Assembly (NCBI RefSeq): GCF_016908375.1
Contig: NZ_JAFBDS010000010.1
Location: forward strand, 1-64,000
Source of the DNA: Amphibacillus cookii
GTDB taxonomy: Bacteria; Bacillota; Bacilli; Bacillales; Amphibacillaceae
Length of the DNA stretch: 64,000 nucleotides
Direction of reading: 5' to 3'
In this document: positions 1 through 11,084 of the stretch, piece after piece
How positions within the stretch are numbered: position 1 is the first letter of the stretch
Layout of the letters: every line of letters starts with the position of its first letter
Program-made: the position numbers and the translations under genes
Notes under the pieces: model-generated
What the model was told of the DNA's origin: nothing
The model's input: only the letters and a program-made list of their open reading frames with translations
Databases searched by the model: none

Positions 1-36
1 TCTTTCCCCATTTACTGTTTTTTCTCTAATTATACA

Positions 37-88
37 CAAAAGTACCCTATAGGTAGACTTTTTTTAAAGTGTCTACTCTATAGGGTAC
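37..88 (-). terminator. Terminator of the nitroreductase gene
   Basis: An inverted repeat with arms at 42-58 and 71-88 (ten paired bases, a small bulge, then six) is followed on the minus strand by TTTTGTG. It lies just past the stop of the nitroreductase gene at 114, as expected for a factor-independent terminator. Confidence 0.7.
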
Positions 89-113
89 ATTTTAAAAAAT
101 CCCTGCTTTTATG

Positions 114-749
114 TTAAACCCATTCAGTTATTCGCTCAACCGGAAGTCGGACTGATTGATAGCCTTCTTCTGCTGCCTTACCAATAGAGAGCAGCATAAT
201 AGGCAGATAACGTGTTTTATCCATCTTCAAAAGTTCAGCAACAGCTTCCCTGTCAAATCCGCCAATTGGATTGGTATCATAACCATGAGACCTTGCAATA
301 AGCATGAGCTGCATCGAGACGAGACCACCATCTATTAAAACCGTTCGTTTATTAACTTCTGGTGCAACTTTACCAAAATGCTCAGTCAAAAAAGAGAGTT
401 GTTTCTCTTTTACTTCCGCCGGCATAAGCCCTTTCTCCACTGCTGTTCCATAAATCTCTTCAGCATAATCAAAATTATTTAAATCACCAAATATGGCAAT
501 CATTGCTGATGAAGTATCTAATTGCTTTTGATTAAATTGCACCAACGGCTTTAACTTTTCTTTCATCTCTTCGGTCTCGATCACTACAAACCGCCATGGT
601 TGCATATTGACAGAAGATGGTGCCCGAACCGCCTTCGCTAATATATCTGCCATTTCTTCTTTACTAATTTTTACATTCGGGTCGTATTCTCGAATTGAAC
701 GACGTTGTAACACAATATCATTAAAATCATTAGTCAATGATTTTGACAT
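114..749 (-). CDS. Nitroreductase family protein (FMN-dependent)
   Basis: A 211-residue protein of the nitroreductase superfamily, homodimeric flavoproteins that use NAD(P)H to reduce nitro compounds, quinones or similar acceptors in the cytoplasm. The N-terminal motif RRSIREYDP (residues 17-25) is the usual FMN phosphate-binding start, and the APSSVNMQPWRF stretch (about 43-54) is the second flavin-binding segment. The GGLVSMQLML helix (about 141-150) and the family length of about 200 also fit. A GGAGAG ribosome site lies about eight bases before the ATG at 749. The gene stands alone with its own terminator. The physiological substrate cannot be read from sequence. Confidence 0.9.
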   Translation of the reverse strand: MSKSLTNDFNDIVLQRRSIREYDPNVKISKEEMADILAKAVRAPSSVNMQPWRFVVIETEEMKEKLKPLVQFNQKQLDTSSAMIAIFGDLNNFDYAEEIYGTAVEKGLMPAEVKEKQLSFLTEHFGKVAPEVNKRTVLIDGGLVSMQLMLIARSHGYDTNPIGGFDREAVAELLKMDKTRYLPIMLLSIGKAAEEGYQSVRLPVERITEWV

Positions 750-916
750 TTCGCTTCTCTCCTTTTTTATTTAATTTTTTCACTCCATAACGTACCACTA
801 TTTAAAAATGCAAGAAAACAATTTGCTCATCGTTGGATCGATAACAAATCATTTCTATCCTCTCTTTATTAATGATATGATAGAAATAAATAGACATTCT
901 TGAGGAGGTATAAATC

Positions 917-1711
917 TTGAAAAAAGCATTGACATTGGCTGGCTCAGATTCCAGCGGCGGTGCTGGCATCCAAGCTGATTTAAAAACATTCCAAGAGCAT
1001 GATGTATATGGGATGACAGCACTCACTTCTATCGTTGCTATGGCCCCAAACAATTGGAGTCACGATGTCACACCGATCGACGTCAAAACCGTGGAAAAAC
1101 AACTTAACACCATTCTATCCGTAGGTATCGATGCAATGAAAACTGGCATGTTAGGATCAGTAGACATCATTGAACTTGGTGCCTCAAAAATAAAAGAGCA
1201 TAAACTTGATAAAGTCGTGATTGACCCTGTCATGGTATGTAAAGGGGAAGATGAAGTCCTTCAACCTGAAAATACAGATGCCATGCGTGAACTTCTGCTT
1301 CCTATTGCAACCATTACTACACCCAACCTGTTTGAAGCTGGACAGTTAGCAGGAACTGGACCCATTCATGATGTTGACGGGATGAAAGAAGCTGCGAAAA
1401 AAATCATTGATCTCGGCGCTGAAAATGTTGTGATCAAAGGTGGAAAAGCTCTTGAACATGATAAGGCAGTCGACCTTTTCTATGATGGATCTGACTTTCT
1501 CTTATTGGAAAAAGACAAGGTTGCGACAAACTATAACCACGGCGCTGGTTGTACGTTTGCAGCTGCAATTACGGCCAACCTCGCGCATGGTATGCCAGTA
1601 AAAGAAGCGGTCATTGCTGCTAAAAATTTTGTTCATGCCGCCATTACTCACGGTTGGAAACTTAATCAGTTTGTTGGGCCCGTTATGCACGGTGCCTTCA
1701 ATACAAAATAA
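917..1711 (+). CDS. pdxK: Pyridoxine/pyridoxal/pyridoxamine kinase, ThiD-like
   Basis: A 264-residue ribokinase-fold kinase that phosphorylates B6 vitamers for the pyridoxal-5'-phosphate salvage pathway. The N-terminal LAGSDSSGGAGIQADLKTF segment (residues 7-25) is the substrate site shared by ThiD and B. subtilis PdxK. VIDPVMVCKGEDEVL (about 101-115) and the anion-hole motif NHGAGCTF (about 207-214) complete the active site. In length and motifs it matches PdxK of B. subtilis (a ThiD paralogue) better than ThiD proper, so the PdxK name is preferred; some HMP kinase activity is possible. The start is TTG at 917, nine bases after GAGGAGG. No thiamin genes adjoin it. Confidence 0.88.
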   Translation: MKKALTLAGSDSSGGAGIQADLKTFQEHDVYGMTALTSIVAMAPNNWSHDVTPIDVKTVEKQLNTILSVGIDAMKTGMLGSVDIIELGASKIKEHKLDKVVIDPVMVCKGEDEVLQPENTDAMRELLLPIATITTPNLFEAGQLAGTGPIHDVDGMKEAAKKIIDLGAENVVIKGGKALEHDKAVDLFYDGSDFLLLEKDKVATNYNHGAGCTFAAAITANLAHGMPVKEAVIAAKNFVHAAITHGWKLNQFVGPVMHGAFNTK

Positions 1712-2084
1712 TAAAGAGAGGGTCTGCATGAAAATAAATGCACGGCTTTGATTTCCATCATTTTTTCATGGAGCTCTAAAAGCATAGTTACACTTAAAAA
1801 TTTCTGCTTGGCTAATCGAGTGAGGTCACCTTCACATATAAAGCGAACCTTCAATCAGTGGGCGGAGGGCTACAGGATGTAGGTCATGCAGACGTTGCCA
1901 CAGGATGTGGCGGTTTTAGCCTACGATCTTACCCGCCCACTGATTGGTAGTTGAGTGATAGCGTCCGTTATCGTCCACCTATATAGATTTACTTCTGCTC
2001 TCTATATTTACGTGATAAAGTTAAGTAAACATTTCATCTGACTTTCTGTCAAGAGCTTCATAAACTTATAATGGTGGTGAAATT
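1712..2084. other. Intergenic region, 373 bases
   Basis: The stretch between pdxK and the Rrf2 regulator holds a full copy of repeat family A (1844-2020) and no credible gene. The ribosome site GGTGGTGA for the next gene lies at 2073-2080. Confidence 0.6.
1844..2020 (+). repeat. Repeat family A, copy A1 (multi-branched foldback)
   Basis: A perfect 14-base inverted repeat (1852-1865 with 1933-1946, CAATCAGTGGGCGG and its complement) encloses two small hairpins, CTACA-GGA-TGTAG at 1870-1882 and GCCACA-GGA-TGTGGC at 1897-1911. A second module follows with ATATAGA/TCTATAT arms, and the copy ends in GTGATAAAG. Other full or partial copies lie at 18608, 42011, 42536, 54078, 58945 and 62270. All lie between genes. 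Confidence 0.75.
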
Positions 2085-2498
2085 ATGATAAATACTAAGC
2101 TTTCTGTCGCTATTCATATACTAACACTAATCGCTACAAATCCTCACGATCCTGTGACATCGGAATCTATTGCCAAAAGTGTTAATACCAATCCTGTTGT
2201 TATCCGTCGACTAAGCGGACAATTAAAACAAGCTGGTTTAATTTCGTCACAGGCTGGGAAACCAGGATTCACCCTATTAAAAGCGCCAGGTCAGATTACA
2301 ATCCTGACAGTATACCAAGCGCTCCAAACCAAGGGAGACCTATTTTTAATACACCCAGACCCTAATCCTAATTGTTGGGTTGGTAAGAATATTCAATCGG
2401 TATTGGAGACAACATATAAACGAGCACAAGACGCATTAGAACAAGAGCTTGCCCAGCAAACATTGGCTAATATTATTAAACAACTAACTAGCCACTAG
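2085..2498 (+). CDS. Rrf2 family transcriptional regulator, YwnA-like
   Basis: A 137-residue winged-helix regulator of the Rrf2 family. Residues 1-60 form the helix-turn-helix (SESIAKSVNTNPVVIRRLSGQLKQAG), followed by the usual glycine-rich wing (SSQAGKPGFTLLK). The Fe-S-binding three-cysteine set of IscR is absent; one cysteine remains in the NPNCWVG segment, as in YwnA-type members that may sense electrophiles or redox state. It is followed after 154 bases by an NAD(P)-binding oxidoreductase, the same pairing as B. subtilis ywnA-ywnB. The palindrome over the promoter of that gene is its probable operator. Regulation by thiol oxidation is inference. Confidence 0.85.
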   Translation: MINTKLSVAIHILTLIATNPHDPVTSESIAKSVNTNPVVIRRLSGQLKQAGLISSQAGKPGFTLLKAPGQITILTVYQALQTKGDLFLIHPDPNPNCWVGKNIQSVLETTYKRAQDALEQELAQQTLANIIKQLTSH

Positions 2499-2591
2499 CA
2501 GTTTTTCCTGAGCGAACGCTCCTGTTTGTCCATTAAAATTAGACTTTTCTATAGAAGTACTGTCAACAAACTTTCTTAGAAAACGTGTGAG

Positions 2592-2630
2592 TTGACATTT
2601 CAGCGATATGTAACTAAAATAGTTACATAT
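2592..2630 (+). promoter_or_regulatory. Promoter of the YwnB-like gene with a palindromic operator over the -10 box
   Basis: TTGACA (2592-2597), 17 bases, then TAAAAT (2615-2620) is a near-consensus sigma-A promoter. A perfect inverted repeat ATATGTAACT (2606-2615), spacer AAAAT, AGTTACATAT (2621-2630) covers the -10 box. A dimeric repressor bound there would block RNA polymerase; the Rrf2 protein encoded just upstream is the obvious candidate. Confidence 0.75.
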
Positions 2631-2652
2631 GAAAATAAGAGGAGGATATTTT

Positions 2653-3291
2653 ATGAAAATCGGTATTATTGGAGCAACAGGAAAGGCCGGAACACTCATT
2701 TTAAAAGAAGCAAAACAAAGAGGACACGATGTAACTGCTATTATTAGAAATAAGAGCAAGTTAACCGATCAAGATGTCGCTGTAATTGAAAAAAATATCT
2801 TTGACTTAACTAAAGAAGATTTAACTGACTTTGATGTTGTCGTTAACGCGTTTAATGCCCCTCAAGGCGAAGAACATTTACATGTTGATTCACATCATGC
2901 ATTGATTGAGGCTCTAAAAGGAACAGATACCAAGCTTATCGTTGTTGGTGGGGCAGGCAGTCTGTTTGTTGACCAAGAAAAAACGACACGCCTTTTTGAT
3001 ACACCTGACTTTCCTGATTTTGTCTACCCCACTGCCTCTAACATGGGGAAAGCACTTGATATCCTTTCTTCCACAACTGATATAACATGGACCCATTTGA
3101 GTCCCGCGATTAATTTTGATCCTGAAGGAAAGCGAACGGGAAGCTATCAAGTCGGAAAAGATCATGTGATTACCAATCGTGCAGGTGATAGCTATATTAG
3201 CTATGCCGATTATGCCATTGCAATTGTCGATGAAATAGAAAATCCGAAACATGAGAATGAACGCTTTACTGTCGTTGGAGAAAAAGCTTAA
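2653..3291 (+). CDS. NAD(P)-binding oxidoreductase, YwnB-like (NmrA/atypical SDR)
   Basis: A 212-residue protein with an N-terminal Rossmann motif MKIGIIGATGKAG (GxxGxxG type, residues 1-13) and the IVVGGAGSLF segment typical of small NAD(H)-binding NmrA-like proteins of the YwnB group. The start at 2653 is chosen because AGAGGAGG (2638-2645) lies seven bases before it; an in-frame ATG at 2629 lies inside the operator and before that ribosome site. The gene follows the Rrf2 regulator and probably forms its target. The reaction is unknown; electrophile or quinone stress response is inferred from similar ywnA-ywnB pairs. Confidence 0.82.
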   Translation: MKIGIIGATGKAGTLILKEAKQRGHDVTAIIRNKSKLTDQDVAVIEKNIFDLTKEDLTDFDVVVNAFNAPQGEEHLHVDSHHALIEALKGTDTKLIVVGGAGSLFVDQEKTTRLFDTPDFPDFVYPTASNMGKALDILSSTTDITWTHLSPAINFDPEGKRTGSYQVGKDHVITNRAGDSYISYADYAIAIVDEIENPKHENERFTVVGEKA

Positions 3292-3300
3292 TTATTTAAC

Positions 3301-3567
3301 GAGGCCGGGACATAACAAAAATATGCTCTTCAAATACGAATGATGTTATCATGTCTAGGTTTATCACATATCCGCAGAGGAAATATACTCCCTTTCTGCG
3401 GGCACGGCTTCAGCTAATTCAGCTCGTGCTGTTCCCGCTAGAGTGTCGCATATTTCCTCTGCTAATTGGTATCATTCGTTTTAATATAATAAAGACGAAT
3501 CATCCATTCACAAAACAAACGGATCATTCGCATTTGATCTTATGTCTTTTACTTTTGTCCCAACCTC
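3301..3567 (+). repeat. Repeat family B, copy B1 (267-base foldback element)
   Basis: The element starts with GAGGCCGGGACATAAC and ends with TTTTGTCCCAACCTC, giving imperfect terminal inverted repeats. Inside, GCAGAGGAAATAT (3374-3386) pairs with its complement at 3450-3462 and ACGAATGAT pairs with ATCATTCGT. It starts ten bases after the YwnB-like stop. A second copy in inverse orientation lies at 36116-36508. No credible coding sequence lies within it. Confidence 0.8.
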
Positions 3568-3697
3568 TTTCCTACGATTAGTCAAGTACTTAATCGAAAT
3601 TAATTATATATTTATGGATTTTTCTGCTGGTATTAATTTTGTGCATCGGAAATAAACCTCAGCTATTTTATTTTTAAAACTGAGGCTGGGTATGGTA
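3568..3697. other. Spacer between repeat B1 and the transposase remnant
   Basis: AT-rich sequence. CCTCAG and CTGAGG arms around 3658-3683 could form a terminator-like hairpin at the 3' end of the transposase remnant. Nothing else is recognised. Confidence 0.4.
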
Positions 3698-4435
3698 TTA
3701 CAAAATTATACTATTGGTCCTTAGAGACCGTGCCGAGTAATCGTACTTCGTATTATTCTTGACCATGGAATAGATACATTTCAGTAGCTTGTTCATGCAA
3801 GCTACAGTGGCGACCTTATCCTTTTTGGATATAGGTTGCTTTTTTAATTTATAATAATAATCGACGATATGATTGGGTCCTGCCTTTTGTTGACGGATCA
3901 TATTCCTAACAATCAGATATAGAATTTTCCCTTTGGGATTTCCTCGTTTATTGATGTGATCTTGTCCAGTGTACTTACCTGATTGATACCTGCGGATATC
4001 AATCCCAATAGATGCGTTGACTTTTTTATGATTTGAAAAGCGTGATAAGTCGCCAAACTCTCCAATAAAAAGTGCAGCGCTAATTTCACCAATTCCCGGC
4101 AAACTTATTAGTATTTCAAACTCAGTAAGCAATCTGGAACGATCAATTAACTGTATAGAAATTTTCTCTTTCTCTGCCAATAGATAAAGGAGTTGCTGTG
4201 CATAACAGTAACGCAACTGTTCTTTTGACAAAAAGCTTCAACTGGTTGCGAATAAATGCCTGTTGATTCAAAGACTAGAACAGGCGCTTCAGGAAGAAGC
4301 TGAATTTCATTAAGTAATGTTTGAAAACCCTCCTTATTGTGAAGTATTTCTTTTTCTGAAAGGCATGTTTGACCATCCATATATGACTTTAAAACTTTTC
4401 CCCATAGAAACATCTAAAGCAACGACTAATCCCAT
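3698..4435 (-). pseudogene. IS110 family transposase, decayed remnant
   Basis: Broken transposase of the IS110 family. Read from ATG at 4435, the frame encodes MGLVVALDVSMGKSFKV, the DEDD-type N-terminus, and shifts near 4390 into the frame reading MDGQTCLSEKEILHNKEGF, which ends at FCQKN. A further break near 4230 leads into the C-terminal Transposase_20 part (ISLPGIGEISAALFIGEFG, then GIDIRRYQSGKY and KRGNPKGKILY). The whole spans about 740 bases where about 1.2 kb is normal for the family, so the middle has been deleted. It cannot be active. The termini of the insertion could not be fixed because IS110 elements usually lack inverted repeats. Confidence 0.85.
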
Positions 4436-4771
4436 GTTTTTCCTCTCTCTTCTTTTTATGATTTGAAAGACCTTCACTTATTCATTTTGATTCCAATTTC
4501 CTTTACACGAACTCAATGGCCCCAACATACTTAAATCTGATTCAAAAATGAAAGTGAAGAAGCTCGGTTTTTTATACGGATTCTATGACCCCTGAGGCTT
4601 TGGTCGAGCTTTCTTTCACTTCTCACTATAACTCTAAAAAGAAAAATAGTGGGCAAAATCATCCGTCGATGATCTTACCCACTAATCTTAGTATGTTTTT
4701 TTGCACTTGTTTAAATAGGGTTTAACACCGATAAAGACGGGTAATATCAAAGAATATAAGGAGGCGATATT
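4436..4771. other. Intergenic region, 336 bases
   Basis: Probably the upstream flank of the decayed insertion sequence. It contains an imperfect palindrome at 4648-4684 (AGTGGGC and CCCACT ends, with GATCTTACCC) that resembles part of repeat family A. No gene seen apart from the ribosome site AAGGAGG at 4759-4765. Confidence 0.45.
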
Positions 4772-5218
4772 ATCACGTGGGATACAAATGATTATCCAAG
4801 TTCATTGAAGAATTTAAATTTAGTAATACGAAAAAAAGCAATTGACATCGCTAACGCAATGGTTGAAGAAGGCTATCAGGAGAATCAAGCGATCCCAATT
4901 GCCACAGAACAAGCTAAAGAGTGGTATGATAATGCAACAGAGGCAGAAAAACAAGAGATTAAACAAAAAACAGATCAAGCATTACGAGCAACCGATCATG
5001 AGAGATCAAGTCGACCAGAACTGCTTGATCATGGGGTACATGTGTTACCAGATGGCGATGAATGGATCGTAAAAACTGCTCATGCAGAACAAGCAGCAAA
5101 CCGTTATCAAGTTAAAGAAGAAGCTATTGAACGCGGTAAAGAGATCGCTAAAAACAAAGGTGAACAGTTAGCGATTCATAAACAATCTGGACAAATCCAA
5201 GATGTTTTATCTTATTAA
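4772..5218 (+). CDS. YdaT-like DUF2188 protein
   Basis: A conserved small cytoplasmic protein of unknown function. The N-terminal half (RKKAIDIANAMVEEGYQE, then AIPIATEQAKEWYDNA) matches B. subtilis YdaT, and the C-terminal half (HVLPDGDEWIVKTAHAEQ to GEQLAIHKQSGQIQ) is the DUF2188 fold. Reading upstream in frame gives x-TWDTNDYPSSLKN, which lines up with the YdaT N-terminus, and AAGGAGG lies seven bases before the first codon. That first codon is ATC (4772-4774), not ATG, GTG or TTG. The first standard start in frame is TTG at 4805, which would remove eleven conserved residues and lacks a ribosome site. Either a rare ATC start, a mutation or a sequence error is involved. Confidence 0.72.
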   Translation: MTWDTNDYPSSLKNLNLVIRKKAIDIANAMVEEGYQENQAIPIATEQAKEWYDNATEAEKQEIKQKTDQALRATDHERSSRPELLDHGVHVLPDGDEWIVKTAHAEQAANRYQVKEEAIERGKEIAKNKGEQLAIHKQSGQIQDVLSY

Positions 5219-5330
5219 CTAATTAAAAATTGAGTGGAACCGGTTGACTCACCGGATACTAGTGGATAGGACACACCTAAAACTAACCTTAAGGCGTACA
5301 TCATGTTACGAGAGAAGCGGCAATGTCTAT

Positions 5331-6098
5331 TTAATCCTTCCCAGCGCCACTCTTTAAATTTTTTCGATATTGTAAAAATCCTCGAAACAATAAGTCAATC
5401 ATAACCTGTAATCCAATGAATGATTTTTGCTCCACGCCAGAATATGTACCTAAATCTGTTGATTGATAGTAAAGGTGGTAATGCGATAATTCGGCTAGAT
5501 GATTATTTTTAAAGCTCGTTATGGATAACGTTGGAATGGCTCTAATCGCTAGAGCTTTTAAAACTGTTATGATGTTTTCCACATCACCACTCAATGAAAT
5601 AAAGATCACTAAGTCAGTTGGTTTTATTTTTGACAATACAATATTAAGCTCTGTTGCGGCAGGAATGATGTGCATGGGTTTTCCACACGAAATTAAATAA
5701 CGGGATAATTCTTCTAATGCATTCCTTTGTCCCCACCCTGTTGCAAACCCATAGATTGAATCAGCCTTGTCAATCCCATTAAAAATTGGATTTTTGTCGA
5801 TTTTATTATAAAGCTGTTCAGTAAATTGAATGTCCTTATGACTTAACTCATAAAAATCAGAGCTTCTATCAACATTTTGAATTTCTCTTTTCAAACTGAA
5901 TTTAAACTCGCTATAACCGCTAAAACCAAGCTTTTGAGATAATCGGAGTATTGAAGACTTTGAGATCGAACAAGCATTTGATAACTCATTTATGGTCATG
6001 CTTGAACATTGAGCAAGGTGAGATTGAACAAAATCTAAAACGTAGAAATCATTATCAGATAACTGATCATAATGTGTGTTGATTAAATCCTTTAGCAT
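5331..6098 (-). CDS. RpiR-family maltose operon regulator, MalR/GlvR-like
   Basis: A 255-residue regulator with an N-terminal RpiR helix-turn-helix (about residues 1-75, core MTINELSNACSISKSSILRL) and a C-terminal SIS sugar-phosphate-binding domain (about 100-240). In B. subtilis the equivalent, GlvR/MalR, activates the maltose PTS operon on sensing maltose or a phosphorylated form. Here it lies just downstream of malP-malA on the same strand but is separated from them by a strong terminator, so it likely has its own promoter: a TATAAT box at 6119-6124, with GGGAGG before ATG 6098. The direction of control (activator or repressor) is inferred from B. subtilis. Confidence 0.8.
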   Translation of the reverse strand: MLKDLINTHYDQLSDNDFYVLDFVQSHLAQCSSMTINELSNACSISKSSILRLSQKLGFSGYSEFKFSLKREIQNVDRSSDFYELSHKDIQFTEQLYNKIDKNPIFNGIDKADSIYGFATGWGQRNALEELSRYLISCGKPMHIIPAATELNIVLSKIKPTDLVIFISLSGDVENIITVLKALAIRAIPTLSITSFKNNHLAELSHYHLYYQSTDLGTYSGVEQKSFIGLQVMIDLLFRGFLQYRKNLKSGAGKD

Positions 6099-6174
6099 CG
6101 CTTTCCTCCCTTTCTGTAATTATAGTATAGCTTTTTAAAGCAATTGATTCGAATATTTATTTAATCTATTAAGA

Positions 6175-6208
6175 AAAAGACATGAACGAAAAGTCGTCCA
6201 TGTCTTTT
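6175..6208 (-). terminator. Terminator of malP-malA
   Basis: Fifteen-base arms (6175-6189 and 6194-6208) pair on the minus strand with one G-T wobble, have a four-base loop and end in TTTT-CTT. It lies directly after the malA stop and before the malR promoter. Confidence 0.85.
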
Positions 6209-6211
6209 ATG

Positions 6212-9132
<2,921 letters not shown>

Positions 9133-9177
9133 ATTGCATCACCTCTTTCTTTTATTAACACCCATTTAACCATTGAA

Positions 9178-9192
9178 TAAAAGCGCTTACAA
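9178..9192 (-). promoter_or_regulatory. cre-like site upstream of malP
   Basis: On the minus strand TTGTAAGCGCTTTTA matches the CcpA consensus WTGNAARCGNWWWCA at 14 of 15 positions. Repression of the maltose PTS operon by CcpA during growth on better sugars is expected. Confidence 0.7.
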
Positions 9193-9590
9193 TAGTTGAG
9201 AAGGACTTAGGTACGCTTATTCACCGGTAGTTAAATTTCCCATGAAGCGGGAATTTTCCCAGCTATATTTTTAGGTTTTTAGACTAGCGATATCACAGTA
9301 CTAACGCAAGCTGATCACTACCAAACGGCTTCACTTGTAAAAAATATAGCAAAGCGATGCTTTCATAAATGATTTGCTTAACAGATAGGATGAAAGAAAT
9401 ATATGATCGCTTCTACTTGTGTTAAAGTATTAGGAGCAAGTCATTTGGTTGAAGCTTGGTCATCTAGGAAGGTTTGAAAGGCATTCAAATGAGGACGCAT
9501 AAATCCAAAATTTTATACTCTTTAAGCCGTACGCCTAGTGTGTTTTAGACTCAATAATATTTAATGGCGTTGAGGAATAATAAGGATCTT

Positions 9591-9630
9591 AAAACGAATC
9601 TTTGAACAAATTTGCTCAAAGATTCGTTTT
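9591..9630. terminator. Bidirectional terminator hairpin
   Basis: Perfect 15-base arms at 9591-9605 and 9616-9630, with an eight-T run on the plus side (9626-9633) and TTTT on the minus side. It can end transcription of the DUF4260 gene on the minus strand; what it would end on the plus strand is unclear, since no gene was seen there. Confidence 0.75.
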
Positions 9631-9704
9631 TTTAACATATTATTATAGGTATTCGTCAACTTAATATATGTTTGTTGAAGTTTTCATTATCACCATTTGA
9701 TGAT

Positions 9705-10052
9705 TTATATGCGATTTAAATGGGTGTCTTTAAAAGTAGTTGGATACTTTAAACCATACCCACATAAGCGATCGACACCAATATGTGTTACCCAAATCAA
9801 ACAAACAGCTAAAAGGGGCGCACTATCTATAAATATAGCCAGCAATATCAATAACACAGGAATTATATACGTATGGAAAAAATTATAAACAACCGCTCCT
9901 ATTCGTACACTGATTAAGTATGCCAACATCGATAAGTCAGGGGCAAGAGCTAAGAGAATAAGTAACCACCAGCTAAAACCATTTAAGTGATAGAAATATA
10001 GACTTATAAAAACAACAACTAAACCTTCAAAATGTAGCAATAGTTTGGCCAT
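9705..10052 (-). CDS. DUF4260-like small integral membrane protein
   Basis: A 115-residue, very hydrophobic protein with about four membrane segments. The motifs LEGLVVV-like N-terminus, ALAPDLSMLAYL, YNFFHTYIIP and WVTHIGVDRLCGYGLKYP match what I know of the DUF4260 family. Function is unknown. It stands alone between two hairpin-bounded regions on the minus strand, and the gene upstream (ABC permease at 10125) belongs to a different operon. Confidence 0.75.
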   Translation of the reverse strand: MAKLLLHFEGLVVVFISLYFYHLNGFSWWLLILLALAPDLSMLAYLISVRIGAVVYNFFHTYIIPVLLILLAIFIDSAPLLAVCLIWVTHIGVDRLCGYGLKYPTTFKDTHLNRI

Positions 10053-10124
10053 AACGCACGCTCCTTTAGTAATATAAGCTTATTTATGTGAATTAAAATA
10101 GCTCTTATTCTAACTACTCACCTT

Positions 10125-11072
10125 TTAAGCTGCAACATCTCTTCTTTTAAAGAAAAAGAACGCCAAAGCGTGAAAAATAAGAAAATACAACGCCAACATG
10201 ATGATCGAGAAAGTTAATGTCATCCCTTCAATTGTCGGTATTCCATCAAAATAAACCGTTAAATCGGTATTTAGAAACAATAAATACTTTGCCCAGTCAA
10301 ATTGCATGGCTAGAATGTTTGCTACGGTGTTACCTACAAACAGTAAGAACATTGATAAACCAATGGCAAGTGAACTATTGCGAAATACTGCTGATATCAT
10401 GAACGCCATTGTGGTTAGCATAAGAATATCGATAGAATAAAGTAAATACGTCACGATTAATTGCAAGCCTTGTGAACGTTCAACAACCTCACCATTTTGA
10501 TAGGCAAGATGAACAGCATCATCAGGTGGAAAACCATATAGAATAACGCCAATTATACTTGATAAACCATAGACAATTGCTAATAATAACAAGCTAAATA
10601 AGATAACCGTTAAATACTTCGATAGAAGAATTTTCGTACGACTCATTGGGCGAATAAGCAATAGCTTAATTGTTCCAGTAGAAAATTCCCCTGCCACTAT
10701 ACCTGCAGCTACAACAATGGTAAAGAGACCTATAAAACTCGTTAACATTTTGGCTTCATCAACAAGTGTCCAAACGTTTGATTCGACAGACGGGGAAATC
10801 TCGTGTTCAAGGCGATATTCATTAATCGCTAAATTTCGTTGATAGTACGTACCCACCTGTCTATCCCCGTATTCTTCCAAGCCCTCTCGGTCTGCTTCTA
10901 TTTGTTGTTGAAGATCCACTTGCCAGTCATCACCTGCACCTTCATCATTGTTGTCAACATATTTTAATATACCACTCAGTGCTATAATAGCTAATATGAG
11001 CAAGCCTATCATCACGAATGTGCTTTTCTTTTTAAGAATCTTCTCCCATTCATTGCGTATCAAGTTAAACAT
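10125..11072 (-). CDS. ABC-2 type transporter permease
   Basis: A 315-residue permease of the ABC-2 family with an N-terminal membrane helix (about residues 17-38), a long polar extracellular segment (about 40-110) and five further helices between 115 and 312. This is the usual layout of permeases partnered with BcrA/NatA-type ATPases. It is the last gene of a five-gene operon and starts twelve bases after the ATPase gene at 11085. The exported substrate cannot be told; antimicrobial peptide or cell-wall stress roles are common for such GntR-controlled exporters. Confidence 0.82.
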   Translation of the reverse strand: MFNLIRNEWEKILKKKSTFVMIGLLILAIIALSGILKYVDNNDEGAGDDWQVDLQQQIEADREGLEEYGDRQVGTYYQRNLAINEYRLEHEISPSVESNVWTLVDEAKMLTSFIGLFTIVVAAGIVAGEFSTGTIKLLLIRPMSRTKILLSKYLTVILFSLLLLAIVYGLSSIIGVILYGFPPDDAVHLAYQNGEVVERSQGLQLIVTYLLYSIDILMLTTMAFMISAVFRNSSLAIGLSMFLLFVGNTVANILAMQFDWAKYLLFLNTDLTVYFDGIPTIEGMTLTFSIIMLALYFLIFHALAFFFFKRRDVAA

Positions 11073-11084
11073 GTTACACCCTCC

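Larger units (their letters stand above)
9133..9704. other. Intergenic region, 572 bases
   Basis: Holds the malP ribosome site (AGAGGTGAT), a cre-like site at 9178-9192 and a strong hairpin at 9591-9630. The rest (about 9200-9580) shows no open frame that looks real; it may be decayed sequence. Confidence 0.5.

Noticed and set aside
802-1053. Open frame on the minus strand overlapping the pdxK start
   Set aside because: It runs across the promoter and first codons of pdxK, has no ribosome site and no family-like sequence; a shadow frame.
1729-1854. Minus-strand frame with a protein-like stretch next to repeat A1
   Set aside because: The reading EGDLTRLAKQKFLSVTM looked like a transposase scrap, but it is too short, has no start signals and no recognisable family.
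3351-3581. Open frame inside repeat B1 and its mirror in B2
   Set aside because: Both copies share the frame only because the DNA is repeated; the frame is broken by the B2 insert, so it is not conserved coding sequence.
4648-4684. Eighth copy of repeat family A beside the IS110 remnant
   Set aside because: GATCTTACCC and the AGTGGG/CCCACT ends are shared, but the rest does not align; too little to call a copy.
9200-9580. Possible decayed gene between malP and the DUF4260 gene
   Set aside because: Short similar-looking stretches in several frames, but no frame holds and no family could be named.
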